DNA of 64,000 bases from contig NZ_CP023777.1 in NCBI RefSeq assembly GCF_002557795.1, forward strand, positions 682,001-746,000, given 5' to 3'. Shown piece by piece: positions 25,918 to 36,182 of this stretch. The notes beneath the pieces are model-generated. The model was not told the DNA's origin. It searched no databases and saw only the letters and a list, made by a program, of their open reading frames with translations. The position numbers and the translations under genes were made by a program. This stretch comes from Chitinophaga caeni (GTDB taxonomy: Bacteria > Bacteroidota > Bacteroidia > Chitinophagales > Chitinophagaceae). Positions within the stretch are counted from its first letter, which is position 1, and every line of letters begins with the position of its first letter.

Positions 25918-26364
25918 ATGAAATCAAAGAATCGTTCAGAATGCCCGATCAATTTCAGCCTTGAGCTGCTCGGTGATAAATGGACCATGTTAGTGATTCG
26001 GGATATGATTTTTGAAGGGAAATTTACCTACAAAGAGTTCCTGTCCTCCAAGGAAAGGATAGCTACCAATATATTATCAGAACGGTTAAAATCCTTGGAA
26101 GCATGTGGTATCATTCAAAAGCTTACATTAAAAACCAAGGCCAAGGTGGGGTATTGGCTGACCGACAAAGGCATCGAATTGATACCCATTATACTTGAGC
26201 TCGGCGCTTGGGGTGCACGCCATAGCGGTTATGGTTGGGAAGAAAAAATCTTAAAAAAGATGAAGTCCGATAAACGCGGTTTAATCCGCAATTTAACCCA
26301 CGATATTCAAAGGCGGGGCCCGGTTAAACACGAACCTATAGCCCCCGAGATGATTTTATCTTAA
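25918..26364 (+). CDS. HxlR-family transcriptional regulator
   Basis: A 148-residue winged-helix protein. The family signature is complete: Cys9 in ECPINFSLELLGDKWTMLVI, then RIATNILSERLKSLEACGII and YWLTDKGIELIPII. The N-terminal Cys is the residue that senses electrophiles or oxidants in characterised members. The C-terminal tail (about 115-148) is basic. Its stop codon directly abuts the stop of the convergent LysR gene. Targets are not evident; the nearby alkene reductases are candidates. Confidence 0.93.
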   Translation: MKSKNRSECPINFSLELLGDKWTMLVIRDMIFEGKFTYKEFLSSKERIATNILSERLKSLEACGIIQKLTLKTKAKVGYWLTDKGIELIPIILELGAWGARHSGYGWEEKILKKMKSDKRGLIRNLTHDIQRRGPVKHEPIAPEMILS

Positions 26365-27258
26365 CTAATGATGTTGCTGTAAAAATATTTCCTGTACCTG
26401 CTTGATCTCCTTCCCGTACATCGTCTTTTTCCTTGTACCGAAATAAAGAATATTCTCAATCAATGGATTACCTTCCCAGGCCAATTTCAATTTACCGGCC
26501 TGGATCTCTTCCCTACACAGAAAATCAGGGATTACTGTAAATCCTTGATCATCACTCAAACAACGTACGATAGAACTGATATTCGGTACGATGTAGTTAG
26601 GTTTAAAATCGGGATGATGCTTGAAATTAACCATCCAGAATTTTTTCAAATGTTCCATATCGGCAGCAGTGCTGTACCAAATTTGTTCTTTCAGCCATTG
26701 TTGCGCAGCTTCCAAATACCCCTTCTTAATATAAGCTTGGAGCGGTTTTAAATCCGTTTTTGCCCCTGCAACCAGCACGATCCTTTCCTTCGAAAATGGT
26801 TCGAAAGCAAGCTGTTTCTCCATATCCTTTTGAGGCGTGATAATCAAATCGAGCAGCCCTTTATCGAGATCTTGGATCATTACCGGGTACTCCCCGAACT
26901 TGATGATCACGTTAAACGGTAATGTTGAAATATATCGCTCCAATGTAAATTGAAATGTCTCGAAACACATGCCGATTGCAATGGTTGCCCGGTCTGTTTT
27001 AGAACTTTTATGAAACAATTGCTCCGCCGATTCCAACTTCGATAGCGGCTCCAGGATAAAATTATACAGCACTTTCCCCCTTTCCGTTGGTATCATCCTG
27101 CGGGGAGAACGGTCAAATAACTTGTAACCGGTATATGATTCCAATGAGTTTAAATGCAAACTAACCCCCGGCTGTGAAATATATAATGCCTGTGCTGCCC
27201 CGGTGAGGGAACCCGTTTCATAAATGGCCTTAAAAGTGCGTAACCACTCTAAACTCAT
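26365..27258 (-). CDS. LysR-family transcriptional regulator
   Basis: A 297-residue protein (start at the ATG at 27258; another ATG two codons upstream). The N-terminal winged helix is WLRTFKAIYETGSLTGAAQAL, followed by SQPGVSLHLNSLE. A periplasmic-binding-like effector domain occupies about 90-295. It is divergent from the tandem Old Yellow Enzyme genes, the usual layout for a LysR protein that controls its neighbour. Its stop abuts the HxlR stop with no spacer. Confidence 0.93.
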   Translation of the reverse strand: MSLEWLRTFKAIYETGSLTGAAQALYISQPGVSLHLNSLESYTGYKLFDRSPRRMIPTERGKVLYNFILEPLSKLESAEQLFHKSSKTDRATIAIGMCFETFQFTLERYISTLPFNVIIKFGEYPVMIQDLDKGLLDLIITPQKDMEKQLAFEPFSKERIVLVAGAKTDLKPLQAYIKKGYLEAAQQWLKEQIWYSTAADMEHLKKFWMVNFKHHPDFKPNYIVPNISSIVRCLSDDQGFTVIPDFLCREEIQAGKLKLAWEGNPLIENILYFGTRKKTMYGKEIKQVQEIFLQQHH

Positions 27259-27381
27259 CAACATAAACTATCATTTTAATAATACAAAACTACAATTTTT
27301 CTAATTATGATAATAGATAAACTTGCTGGAACTTTGTGTCATCAAAAGGGAAATAAAGCAGTCCCTTTACGATTTTAGATC

Positions 27382-27399
27382 ATTATAAATATTCATAAT
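27382..27399. promoter_or_regulatory. Palindrome immediately upstream of the alkene reductase genes
   Basis: An 18-bp near-palindrome (ATTATAAATATTCATAAT, 16 of 18 positions symmetric) ends 1 bp before the ATG at 27401. A 7-bp hairpin (AAAGGGA 27345-27351, TCCCTTT 27362-27368) lies just upstream. Either could be an operator or leader structure, but both are AT-rich and could be chance. Confidence 0.3.
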
Positions 27400-27400
27400 C

Positions 27401-28522
27401 ATGTTATTTGATGCTTATACACTTGCAGGAATACCATTGAAAAACAGGATCGTTATGTCGCCGATGACCCGCTCCCGGGCCGCTATAGGTGATGTGGCTA
27501 CCGATTTGATGGCCACTTATTATGCGCAAAGGGCAAGCGCGGGATTAATTATTTCGGAAGGAACGCAAATTAGTCGCCAAGGGCAAGGTTATGCCTGGAC
27601 GCCCGGCATTTATACTGATGCCCAGGTAGCGGGCTGGACAAAAGTTACGGAGGCCGTGCATGCCGCTGGAGGTAAGATGTTTGCCCAATTATGGCATGTC
27701 GGAAGAATATCACATACATCCATTCAATTAAATAATGATCCCCCGGTTGCACCATCTGCAATCTTAGCGGAAGGGGTAAAAGTTTTTGCGGACCTTGAAG
27801 GATTGGGAGCTACTTCCGGCGCCGGTGAAATGATCCAACATTCCATGCCCCGCGAATTAACTATCCCGGCAATTCACCAGGTTATAAAAGATTATGCTCA
27901 AGCGGCTAAAAATGCGGTAACTGCCGGTTTTGACGGCGTCGAGTTACACGGGGCCAACGGGTACCTGATTGAGCAGTTTACCGACTCCCAAACCAATTTA
28001 CGGCAAGATGCTTACGGCGGCACCTTGGAAAAAAGACTACGGTTCATGCGGGAAGTGGTAACTGCCGTTGCAGATGCCATCGGTAAAGAAAAAGTGGGCA
28101 TCCGGCAAGCGCCATTAACCACGTTAATGGGCGCTAAAGATGATCACCCGGAAATAACGTATATCGCTGCCGCCAAGATTCTCAACGATTTGGATATCGC
28201 CTATATCCATATAGCGGAAGCCGATTGGGAAGATGCCCCGGTGATGCCGGTTGCGTTCAAAGAACAATACCGCGATACTTTTAGCAATACATTGATTTAT
28301 TCTGGTAAATATACCGCTGAAAGAGCCGAAGAAGCTATATCCCGCAAGTGGGCGGACCTTATCGGGTTCGGCAGGCCATTCATAGCAAACCCGGACCTAC
28401 CTTACCGCTTGCAACACCAACTACCATTAAATGAACCGGATCGCACAAAATTTTTCGGGGGTACCGGCAAAGGTTACACAGATTATCCAACTTATAATGA
28501 ATTGCAACATGAACTTATTTAA
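27401..28522 (+). CDS. Old Yellow Enzyme family alkene reductase, copy 1
   Basis: A 373-residue FMN TIM-barrel. Motifs: PMTRSRA near the N-terminus, FAQLWHVGRISH, and the active-site helix GVELHGANGYLIEQF (His and Asn pair that binds the substrate carbonyl). It then has TLEKRLRF where most members have an ENR motif. The enzyme uses NADPH to reduce activated C=C bonds and nitro or nitrate compounds. It is the first of two tandem homologues; the second starts 14 bp before this gene ends. Confidence 0.93.
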   Translation: MLFDAYTLAGIPLKNRIVMSPMTRSRAAIGDVATDLMATYYAQRASAGLIISEGTQISRQGQGYAWTPGIYTDAQVAGWTKVTEAVHAAGGKMFAQLWHVGRISHTSIQLNNDPPVAPSAILAEGVKVFADLEGLGATSGAGEMIQHSMPRELTIPAIHQVIKDYAQAAKNAVTAGFDGVELHGANGYLIEQFTDSQTNLRQDAYGGTLEKRLRFMREVVTAVADAIGKEKVGIRQAPLTTLMGAKDDHPEITYIAAAKILNDLDIAYIHIAEADWEDAPVMPVAFKEQYRDTFSNTLIYSGKYTAERAEEAISRKWADLIGFGRPFIANPDLPYRLQHQLPLNEPDRTKFFGGTGKGYTDYPTYNELQHELI

Positions 28523-29609
28523 TCCATATAACGACAAGGGAATCTCTTTAAAAAACAGGATTGTAATGGCACCGATGACGCGGGCCAGGAACCCCGATGG
28601 TATTCCTAACCAGATGAATGCACGTTATTATGCACAACGGGCAGGTAGCGGTCTTATCATTACAGAGGGTATCGCTATTTCCGATACGGCCAAGGGAGTC
28701 ATGTATATACCCGGTTTATATACCGACCCCCAGGTAGAAGGATGGAAGCAGGTAACGGCCGCTGTGCATGCAGAGGGAAGCAAAATATTTGCCCAGCTTT
28801 GGCATGTTGGCAGGGTCTCTCATACCAGCAACCAGCCGGGCGGCATAGCGCCCGTAAGCGCCTCCGACATACCCGCAGCAAACAGCATGGCTTGGGGTTT
28901 AGATGCGGATGGACAACCGGGTTTCGTTCCCGTGTCTATACCGCGGCCGCTAAGTACTACCGAAGTACGGGATATTGTAAAAGATTTTGCCAGGGCTGCG
29001 CAAAATGCAATTGCCGCAGGTTTCGATGGTATCGAAATTCACGGTGCAAACGGTTACTTGGTAGAACAATTCTTGAACCCATACGTAAACATTCGCCGGG
29101 ATCAATACGGCGGTAACATCGAGAACCGCTCCAGGTTTTTATTCGAAATCATCGATGCCTGTATCGACGCTATAGGTGCCGCAAAAGTAGCGATCAGGCT
29201 CACTCCGCACGGTGGCTTATACGACATGAAACCGTATCCGGAAGTCAACGAAACGTATTTTTATATTGCCGGTGAATTGTATAAAAGAAACATAGCTTTT
29301 ATCGATATTATGGATCAACATTCACGCGGGAGCTTCGCATTGCCGGATGGCTTCTTGGCTGCTTTCAGGCAACATTACCCCGGTATTATCATCCTAACGG
29401 GAGGTATGACCAAGGCAAAAGGACAAGAATATATTGATAATGGTTGGATTGACCTCGTAGGTTTCGGGGAAGCCTTTATTGCCAATCCCGATTTAGTTAA
29501 AAGGTTGGAAAATGATTGGCCGCTAACAACGCCGGACAGGACTTTACATTACGGCGGGCAAGAACACGGCTACGTTGATTACGGGTACTACCGCGAAGAA
29601 AATAATTGA
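28509..29609 (+). CDS. Old Yellow Enzyme family alkene reductase, copy 2
   Basis: A 366-residue homologue of the upstream gene. I chose 28509 because translation then begins MNLFNPYNDKGISLKNRIVM, matching the upstream paralogue; a longer frame back to 28431 overlaps the first gene without homology. Motifs: PMTRARN, FAQLWHVGRVSHT, GIEIHGANGYLVEQF, NIENRSRFLFEI and AIRLTPHG. This copy keeps the canonical ENR that copy 1 has lost. The 14-bp overlap implies translational coupling. Confidence 0.93.
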   Translation: MNLFNPYNDKGISLKNRIVMAPMTRARNPDGIPNQMNARYYAQRAGSGLIITEGIAISDTAKGVMYIPGLYTDPQVEGWKQVTAAVHAEGSKIFAQLWHVGRVSHTSNQPGGIAPVSASDIPAANSMAWGLDADGQPGFVPVSIPRPLSTTEVRDIVKDFARAAQNAIAAGFDGIEIHGANGYLVEQFLNPYVNIRRDQYGGNIENRSRFLFEIIDACIDAIGAAKVAIRLTPHGGLYDMKPYPEVNETYFYIAGELYKRNIAFIDIMDQHSRGSFALPDGFLAAFRQHYPGIIILTGGMTKAKGQEYIDNGWIDLVGFGEAFIANPDLVKRLENDWPLTTPDRTLHYGGQEHGYVDYGYYREENN

Positions 29610-29632
29610 CAGGCAACCGGGGCAGCCCTCGT

Positions 29633-29670
29633 AAAGCATATCCATTTTACTACTGGATATGCTTTTTTAA
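29633..29670 (+). terminator. Intrinsic terminator of the alkene reductase operon
   Basis: A perfect 12-bp stem (29633-29644 with 29654-29665) and a 9-nt loop are followed by a run of T residues, 23 bp after the stop codon. Confidence 0.78.
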
Positions 29671-29806
29671 TAAATATGGTCATCCATGCAACATTTCTTA
29701 GGCTTATTCGTCTTTATATAAAAGAAGCTACCTATGTCATCAATATGTTAGTTTTTTTCGTAAATTGATTTACATCTTTGAAACCCTGCTCCTAAAAAAA
29801 GTTTGT

Positions 29807-30415
29807 ATGAGAATCATCAAATGTGCCATCATTGTACTTCTGACGCTTTGCGCCCCTATCCTTTATACGGCAGCCCAAACCGTAAAGTTCAAGGTATTTT
29901 CCGGCAATAAACAAATCGGTATCGTGGAAGCTCATCAAAAGCAGGCAGGTGTGTCGCGTTCTATTCACATTAAAAGTTTATTACAACTTAAATTAGTTGG
30001 GAATGTGAATAATGAAATCGCCGTTGAATATAAAAACAATAATCTTGTTAAGGCCAGTTCTATCAGGTTGCGCAATGACAATCAAACAACGAAAGATAAA
30101 AAATCTACCTTGACCGAGTTGGTAAGCGGCAAACATTACAAGGTGATTCACGAGGGGAAGGAGTCCGTTTTATCTACCGCCGCGATTCATTATTGTGTAG
30201 GCGATTTATATTTTACAGAACCTATCAATGTGCATAAAGTGTATAGTGAAACCCAATGTCAATTCCTGGAATTAGAACACCTGGGAAATGGTAAATATGA
30301 ACTAATTATGCCGGATGGTAAAAGAAATATTTATGCCTATTCGAAAGGGAAATTGCAGGAAGTAGAAGTAAATCACCTATTAGGTAAAGCTGTCTTTAAA
30401 TTGGCTGACGGTTGA
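29807..30415 (+). CDS. Exported hypothetical protein, DUF6134-like
   Basis: A 202-residue protein when started at the ATG at 29807, which opens a clear signal peptide (MRIIKCAIIVLLTLCAPIL, cleaved near AAQT); the frame extends 14 codons upstream without signal character. The mature part is beta-rich (FKVFSGNKQIGIVEAHQ, then LELEHLGNGKYELIMPDGK), resembling small periplasmic proteins of the DUF6134 type. Function unknown. It is monocistronic. Confidence 0.7.
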   Translation: MRIIKCAIIVLLTLCAPILYTAAQTVKFKVFSGNKQIGIVEAHQKQAGVSRSIHIKSLLQLKLVGNVNNEIAVEYKNNNLVKASSIRLRNDNQTTKDKKSTLTELVSGKHYKVIHEGKESVLSTAAIHYCVGDLYFTEPINVHKVYSETQCQFLELEHLGNGKYELIMPDGKRNIYAYSKGKLQEVEVNHLLGKAVFKLADG

Positions 30416-30529
30416 CGATGCCGGATTGCTGCTATGATTAATTCCATCTCCTTAATTTGCTGGATGCCCCTTTCTTCAGGAGCCGGCATTATAACGTTCC
30501 ATGACCCCAAAGGAAGTTACGAAGAAAAG

Positions 30530-30580
30530 AGCCCGATTTGATCGCGCGATCTTGCTGTTGCGCTATTGTACATGGTCCGA
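30530..30580. repeat. Possible relic of the MITE-like element, within a 372-bp gene-free stretch
   Basis: Within the 30416-30787 intergenic stretch, GATTTGATCGCGCGATCT followed by a CTATTGTA segment resembles the internal part of copy A (ATTTGATCGCTCGATCT, then CTACTGTA). No terminal repeats remain, so this is only suggestive of an old, decayed copy. The rest of the stretch holds the two hairpins listed separately and no credible ORF. Confidence 0.3.
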
Positions 30581-30595
30581 GCTTGGAAGCCACCG

Positions 30596-30616
30596 CTGTT
30601 TGAAAGCAGTTTTTTC
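30596..30616 (+). terminator. Possible terminator in the 3' region of the DUF6134-like gene
   Basis: A short hairpin (CTGTTT/AAGCAG with one wobble pair) is followed by six or seven T residues. It lies 180 bp after the stop codon, so assignment to that gene is uncertain. Confidence 0.35.
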
Positions 30617-30706
30617 TTGTTTTAACCTTCGAATTCTATTGTAAAATAACAATGTTCAACTGGTTGGATACCGTGTTCGACAACATTAAGAATCCAACAA
30701 ACTATT

Positions 30707-30752
30707 CAAAAAACGAGCCCGGGTTTCTAACACTAGTGGTTTAGAAACCCGG
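30707..30752 (-). terminator. Intrinsic terminator of the Gfo/Idh-permease operon; repeat-family member
   Basis: A perfect 12-bp stem (30719-30730 with 30741-30752) is followed on the minus strand by GCTCG and six T residues, 35 bp past the Gfo/Idh stop. The segment from the stem to the T run recurs almost unchanged at 40099-40130. Confidence 0.7.
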
Positions 30753-30787
30753 ACCGCTAAAAAAATGTTCATCCCACCTTCAAGAAG

Positions 30788-31984
30788 TTATTCCGACAAC
30801 ACTTTCTCTACTACTTGCCCGGTCTTCTTATCTTTTAAAATCAATTTTTTACTTCCGTAATGCGTCATCTCTTCTTTGATGAGGTAATATTGATCATCGT
30901 AATCCGTTCTTGAACTCAATTTTTCAACACCTTCTTTCCCTCTCCATATCTCTAATTTAACGGGTTCCCATAATTTTGACTTAGCAGATTTGTAGGCGGC
31001 ATCTAGGATAGCGTTCACTACGTATCCATCATAAAATGTTTCCCTCGGGAGCTGATCATTTTCCATGGCATTAAACATATCGGTGAACATATGGTTGTAG
31101 CCTAATTCATTCAACTCATCGCCCACGGGGAAGAGCCAGCCGGCATTACTTTCTGCTTTTTCTGCTACATAATCCGCTCCTTTACCGGAAGTGAACATAT
31201 CGAAACCGGTCCTTAAAAAACTATTAAGCCATATCGTACCTTCCGAACCCATTACTTCATCCCTTAAATCCAAACCACCTCGGAAAGTCCAGCTTACTTC
31301 GAACTGGCCGATGGCACCGTTTTCATATTTCACCAAGCCGATGGCATGATCTTCGGCATCGATCGGTTTTACCTGTGTATCTGCCCAGCACATGACTTCT
31401 ACCGGTTTGATATCCTTCCCGATAAAAGTCCGCCCAATCTCCACGCAGTGGCAACCCAAATCCAATATGCAGCCGCCGCCTGCTTGTTCTATATCCCAGA
31501 ACCAATCACTGTGTGGACCGGGATGTGTTTCTCTTGACTTGGCCCAAAGAATTTTTCCCAGGGCGCCTGCACGCACGCTTTCCCATGCCTTGATAAACTT
31601 AGGAGTATACACCAGGTCCTCTAAATACCCGTGGAAGATGCCTGCTTTTTCAACTGCTTCCAACATTCTTTTGGCTTCTTCCGCATTTCTACCAAGGGGT
31701 TTGGTACAGATCACCGCCTTCTTGGCATCGCAGCAAGCCAAAACAGCCGCTTCGTGTAAATGGTTAGGCAATGAAATACATACTACTTCCACATCAGGAT
31801 GTTGAATAGATTCCAGCATAGCCGTCGTGAAATGTGGAACTTTGTAATCTTCAGCGAACTTCTTCGCACTCTCTTCGCGGCGGGAATAGATACTAACGAT
31901 TTTATCCCTACTTCTTTGTCCTTGTAAAGAATCCGCGTAAAAACGCCCGATAAAACCCGAGCCGAGCATTGCAATTTTAGCCAT
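30788..31984 (-). CDS. Gfo/Idh/MocA-family oxidoreductase
   Basis: A 398-residue NAD(P)-dependent sugar dehydrogenase-type protein. The Rossmann start is IAMLGSGFIGRFYADSL, the conserved lysine lies in CTKPLGRNAEEA (usually EKP), and the C-terminal alpha/beta domain has CILDLGCHCVEIGR. The start at 31984 places the Rossmann strand at the N-terminus. It follows the nucleoside/sugar permease gene with an 11-bp gap; the pair probably imports and oxidises a sugar or cyclitol. The actual substrate is not inferable. Confidence 0.9.
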   Translation of the reverse strand: MAKIAMLGSGFIGRFYADSLQGQRSRDKIVSIYSRREESAKKFAEDYKVPHFTTAMLESIQHPDVEVVCISLPNHLHEAAVLACCDAKKAVICTKPLGRNAEEAKRMLEAVEKAGIFHGYLEDLVYTPKFIKAWESVRAGALGKILWAKSRETHPGPHSDWFWDIEQAGGGCILDLGCHCVEIGRTFIGKDIKPVEVMCWADTQVKPIDAEDHAIGLVKYENGAIGQFEVSWTFRGGLDLRDEVMGSEGTIWLNSFLRTGFDMFTSGKGADYVAEKAESNAGWLFPVGDELNELGYNHMFTDMFNAMENDQLPRETFYDGYVVNAILDAAYKSAKSKLWEPVKLEIWRGKEGVEKLSSRTDYDDQYYLIKEEMTHYGSKKLILKDKKTGQVVEKVLSE

Positions 31985-31995
31985 ATTCAAAAAAT

Positions 31996-33201
31996 TTATT
32001 CCGTTGGTTGCTGCGTTGCGGCAGCAGATTTGTCTTTAAAAAAGAAAATAAAAAACACTAGGACTACGAGCGCTATATACACCGGCACCATCCAAATTTT
32101 GATCCATTGATGTTGTTGATCCACCATGTAATAATGTGCCACCAGCCCGGAGAACCATGTGCCGATAACCATTCCGGCGCCGTAAGTAGCAAATGTAAAT
32201 AAACCCTGCGCCGCATTCTTAATACTTGCATGAGCCTTATTTTCGGTATACATATAACCGGTTACGAAAAAGAAATCATAACATACCCCGTGTAACACGA
32301 TGCCGGCATACAACATCCAAACATTTGCATCCACATCGCCATAGGCAAAGCATACATAGCGTAATACCCAGGCAAACATACCGAGGATGAGCATGTTCTT
32401 CACACCGATCCTATAAAACAGGAAAGGTATTGCCAGGATGAAAATCGCTTCCGATGCTTGCCCTAAAACCATCTTGGCGCTTACGTTTTGCATCCCGACA
32501 TCATTCAAAAATAAATTGGCTTGCTCATAATAAAATGATAATGGAATACAAATGAGTACAGCTGCTATGAAAAATATGAGATATGCTCTGTCTTTCAATA
32601 ATACCAGGGCATCCATACCCAGCGATTGCGCCACGGAACTTTTGATGGCCGGCTTCGGTGGCGTATTAGGAAGTGACAATGAAAATATACCGAGAAATAA
32701 TGAAACCCCTGCCGCTAAATAGAAAATGGCTACCGTGTTTTCAAAATGCAACCAGCTATTTAATACGCCCGATACAATCCAGCCCACCGTTCCGAATACC
32801 CGTATTGCGGGAAACTGTTTGCCGGTATCGCTAAGTTGGTAAAAGGCAATATTATTTGATAAAGCAATAGTAGGCATATATAACAATGAATATACCAGTA
32901 TTGCCCAGAAGAATGCATCGGCATCCCCGATGAAAGTCATCAGGTAAAGTAATACTGCGCCTGTAATATGTAAGAAGCCCATCACCTTTTGCGCTGAGAA
33001 ATACTTATCGGCAATCGTCCCGACAAAAACGGGGGAGATCATCGTGGCAATGGCCAAGGCGGTATAAGCCGCACCGATTTGCACCGGCGAAGCATCGAGG
33101 TACTTGGCGAGGTATGTACTTACCGTAACATACCATGCTCCCCAGATAAAATACTCGAGGAACATCATGAAGGATAGTTGGAAGCGGGTAATGAACTTCA
33201 T
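31996..33201 (-). CDS. MFS transporter of the nucleoside permease (NupG/XapB-like) family
   Basis: A 401-residue protein with about twelve membrane helices. The opening FLEYFIWGAWYVTVSTYL is the hallmark of the nucleoside:H+ symporter family. The start at 33201 is preferred over a codon two triplets upstream. In Bacteroidota these permeases often pair with Gfo/Idh oxidoreductases, as here, and may carry sugars rather than nucleosides. Confidence 0.88.
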   Translation of the reverse strand: MKFITRFQLSFMMFLEYFIWGAWYVTVSTYLAKYLDASPVQIGAAYTALAIATMISPVFVGTIADKYFSAQKVMGFLHITGAVLLYLMTFIGDADAFFWAILVYSLLYMPTIALSNNIAFYQLSDTGKQFPAIRVFGTVGWIVSGVLNSWLHFENTVAIFYLAAGVSLFLGIFSLSLPNTPPKPAIKSSVAQSLGMDALVLLKDRAYLIFFIAAVLICIPLSFYYEQANLFLNDVGMQNVSAKMVLGQASEAIFILAIPFLFYRIGVKNMLILGMFAWVLRYVCFAYGDVDANVWMLYAGIVLHGVCYDFFFVTGYMYTENKAHASIKNAAQGLFTFATYGAGMVIGTWFSGLVAHYYMVDQQHQWIKIWMVPVYIALVVLVFFIFFFKDKSAAATQQPTE

Positions 33202-33321
33202 AAACATCGGAATAATTAAGAAGAGAAAAGTCTCCTGTTAATATACGCTTAAATCGGCTGAATTCAAATGCCGGGCATTACCTTCTATCCGCAATTATAA
33301 CCAGCAGTAACTTTAAGGAAA

Positions 33322-33969
33322 CTATGCAGGTTTCGTAATTTTCTGGTAGTACTTACAGGCGGGCCTGATGCCGCAAATGCCGCATTTCGGATTACGGGCA
33401 ATACAAACATACCGGCCATGTAATATCAACCAATGGTGTGCTATGTGAATTTTGTCTGCCGGGAAATTTTGGACCAATTGTTTTTCAGCTTGCAAGACCG
33501 TTTTAGCGTTCGTTGTTAAACCGATGCGCGCCGAAACCCTGAATACATGGGTATCCACGGCCATATTGGGTTGATGATCGATCACGGAAGTAATTACGTT
33601 GGCAGTTTTACGCCCGACGCCGGGGAGCTTAATTAACTCGGGTACCGTTTTAGGAATTTCGCCGTTATATTCTTCCGTCACCATTTTGGCCATGCCGATG
33701 AGGTGCTTCGTTTTATTATTGGGGTAACTAATGCTTTTAATCAAGGGAAATAATTCTTCTACCGTTGCCGTACTAAGATCTTGCACGGTAGGGTATTTTT
33801 CGAATATAGCCGGCGTAGTCATATTCACCCTCTTGTCGGTACACTGGGCTGAAAGGATGACGGCTACCAATAATTGGTAGGGATTGTCATATATCAATTC
33901 CGTTTCCGCGTCCGGGGCATGTTCCTCGAAATAGCGGATGACATATTCATAACGTTCCTTCTTTGTCAT
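33322..33969 (-). CDS. nth: Endonuclease III
   Basis: A 215-residue base-excision DNA glycosylase/AP lyase, about the family length (211 in E. coli). The helix-hairpin-helix with the catalytic lysine is LPGVGRKTANVI, the catalytic Asp is in AVDTHVFRVSARIGL, and the 4Fe-4S cluster cysteines follow the C-x6-C-x2-C-x5-C spacing in CIARNPKCGICGIRPACKYY. It removes oxidised pyrimidines from DNA. It stands apart from its neighbours by more than 80 bp on each side. Confidence 0.96.
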   Translation of the reverse strand: MTKKERYEYVIRYFEEHAPDAETELIYDNPYQLLVAVILSAQCTDKRVNMTTPAIFEKYPTVQDLSTATVEELFPLIKSISYPNNKTKHLIGMAKMVTEEYNGEIPKTVPELIKLPGVGRKTANVITSVIDHQPNMAVDTHVFRVSARIGLTTNAKTVLQAEKQLVQNFPADKIHIAHHWLILHGRYVCIARNPKCGICGIRPACKYYQKITKPA

Positions 33970-34051
33970 GGCGTAAATATAAATAGTTTACACCAAGTTC
34001 AAAGCCCGGTATGCGAAGAATCGAATATTAGTATAAATGAATTAGGGAAGT

Positions 34052-34273
34052 CTATCTTTTCTCGCCCGTATTGGCATAATCGAAGATGGCTTGCAGTGAT
34101 TCAGGGCGAGGGCTGTACTTGATACTGTCCAAAGCCTGCTGAGTTACTAATACCAATTGTTGGTTCTCTGCCTGTATGCTTATTTCTTCGTTCATATCGC
34201 TCACGTTATTACCTGCTCCATGAGAAGCTGCATAGGAATTAGCATTAAATAAAGGAAGTGTAGAATTGCTCAT
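34052..34273 (-). CDS. Small hypothetical protein
   Basis: A 73-residue open frame in otherwise empty sequence. The composition is plausible for a soluble protein (polar N-terminus, then a helical segment VLVTQQALDSIKYSPRPESLQAIFDYAN). No signal peptide and no family that I recognise. An antisense frame at 33874-34122 overlaps and is less convincing. Conservation would be needed to be sure it is real. Confidence 0.5.
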   Translation of the reverse strand: MSNSTLPLFNANSYAASHGAGNNVSDMNEEISIQAENQQLVLVTQQALDSIKYSPRPESLQAIFDYANTGEKR

Positions 34274-34431
34274 GCGAGAACTGTTTTAGTTAGGAGAATA
34301 ATTGAACAGCTTTATAACGGAGAATGGGCGGTCAGTATTGTTAAATTAGATTTTTTTTTTCATTCAGTCAAAAAAAATACAGTGCTCCCTGAAAGTCTGT
34401 AAGTAGTATATTAAAAATAATAATAATGGAT

Positions 34432-34746
34432 CTAATGGCTTGATTTCTCGGGTACTATAATATACAGATCTTCATTATCTTTTTTCATGAAGTATTTTTC
34501 CCGGGCAAACTTTTCTAATTTTTCAGGGCTGGACAATAACTCCTGGCGTTCCCGGGTATTTTTCTCGATTTCGGATAAATAAAACTCTTTTTGATGTTCC
34601 ATTTTACTTTTTTCCGCGCTTAATTCAAATTGCGCGATGAGATTATACCTGTCGAGGAAACAGAGCCAAATGATGAATGCCACCGTTCCGATGAAATATT
34701 TATTGCTAAATAGCGGGGGTAATTTGAACGGTTGCTTGGCTGCCAT
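34432..34746 (-). CDS. FtsB/DivIC-type septum formation initiator
   Basis: A 104-residue single-pass protein (start at 34746; a longer frame begins at 34788). One membrane helix (about 14-32, FIGTVAFIIWLCFLDRYNL) is followed by a coiled coil rich in Glu, Lys and Leu, then the short conserved end EKLEKFAREKYFMKKDNEDLY typical of FtsB/DivIC. It acts in the divisome with FtsL and FtsQ partners. Position downstream of enolase is a widely conserved arrangement. Confidence 0.88.
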   Translation of the reverse strand: MAAKQPFKLPPLFSNKYFIGTVAFIIWLCFLDRYNLIAQFELSAEKSKMEHQKEFYLSEIEKNTRERQELLSSPEKLEKFAREKYFMKKDNEDLYIIVPEKSSH

Positions 34747-34827
34747 GTGGAAAAGTTTTAGAAAATTCCCGGTATCGCGTGGTGGCAATACCGGGATATG
34801 TTGACCACGTAATAAAGTCAGAAACGG

Positions 34828-36144
<1,317 letters not shown>

Positions 36145-36182
36145 TTATGGTTTTTCTAAATCCGCCCCGCAATGCTGGGTTG

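Noticed and set aside
30416..30787. The whole intergenic stretch as another MITE copy
   Set aside because: Only a short internal similarity is present; no terminal inverted repeats or flanking duplications could be found. It is kept only as a low-confidence relic.
31392..31805. 137-codon ORF antisense to the Gfo/Idh gene
   Set aside because: Shadow of a well-supported gene; no family features.
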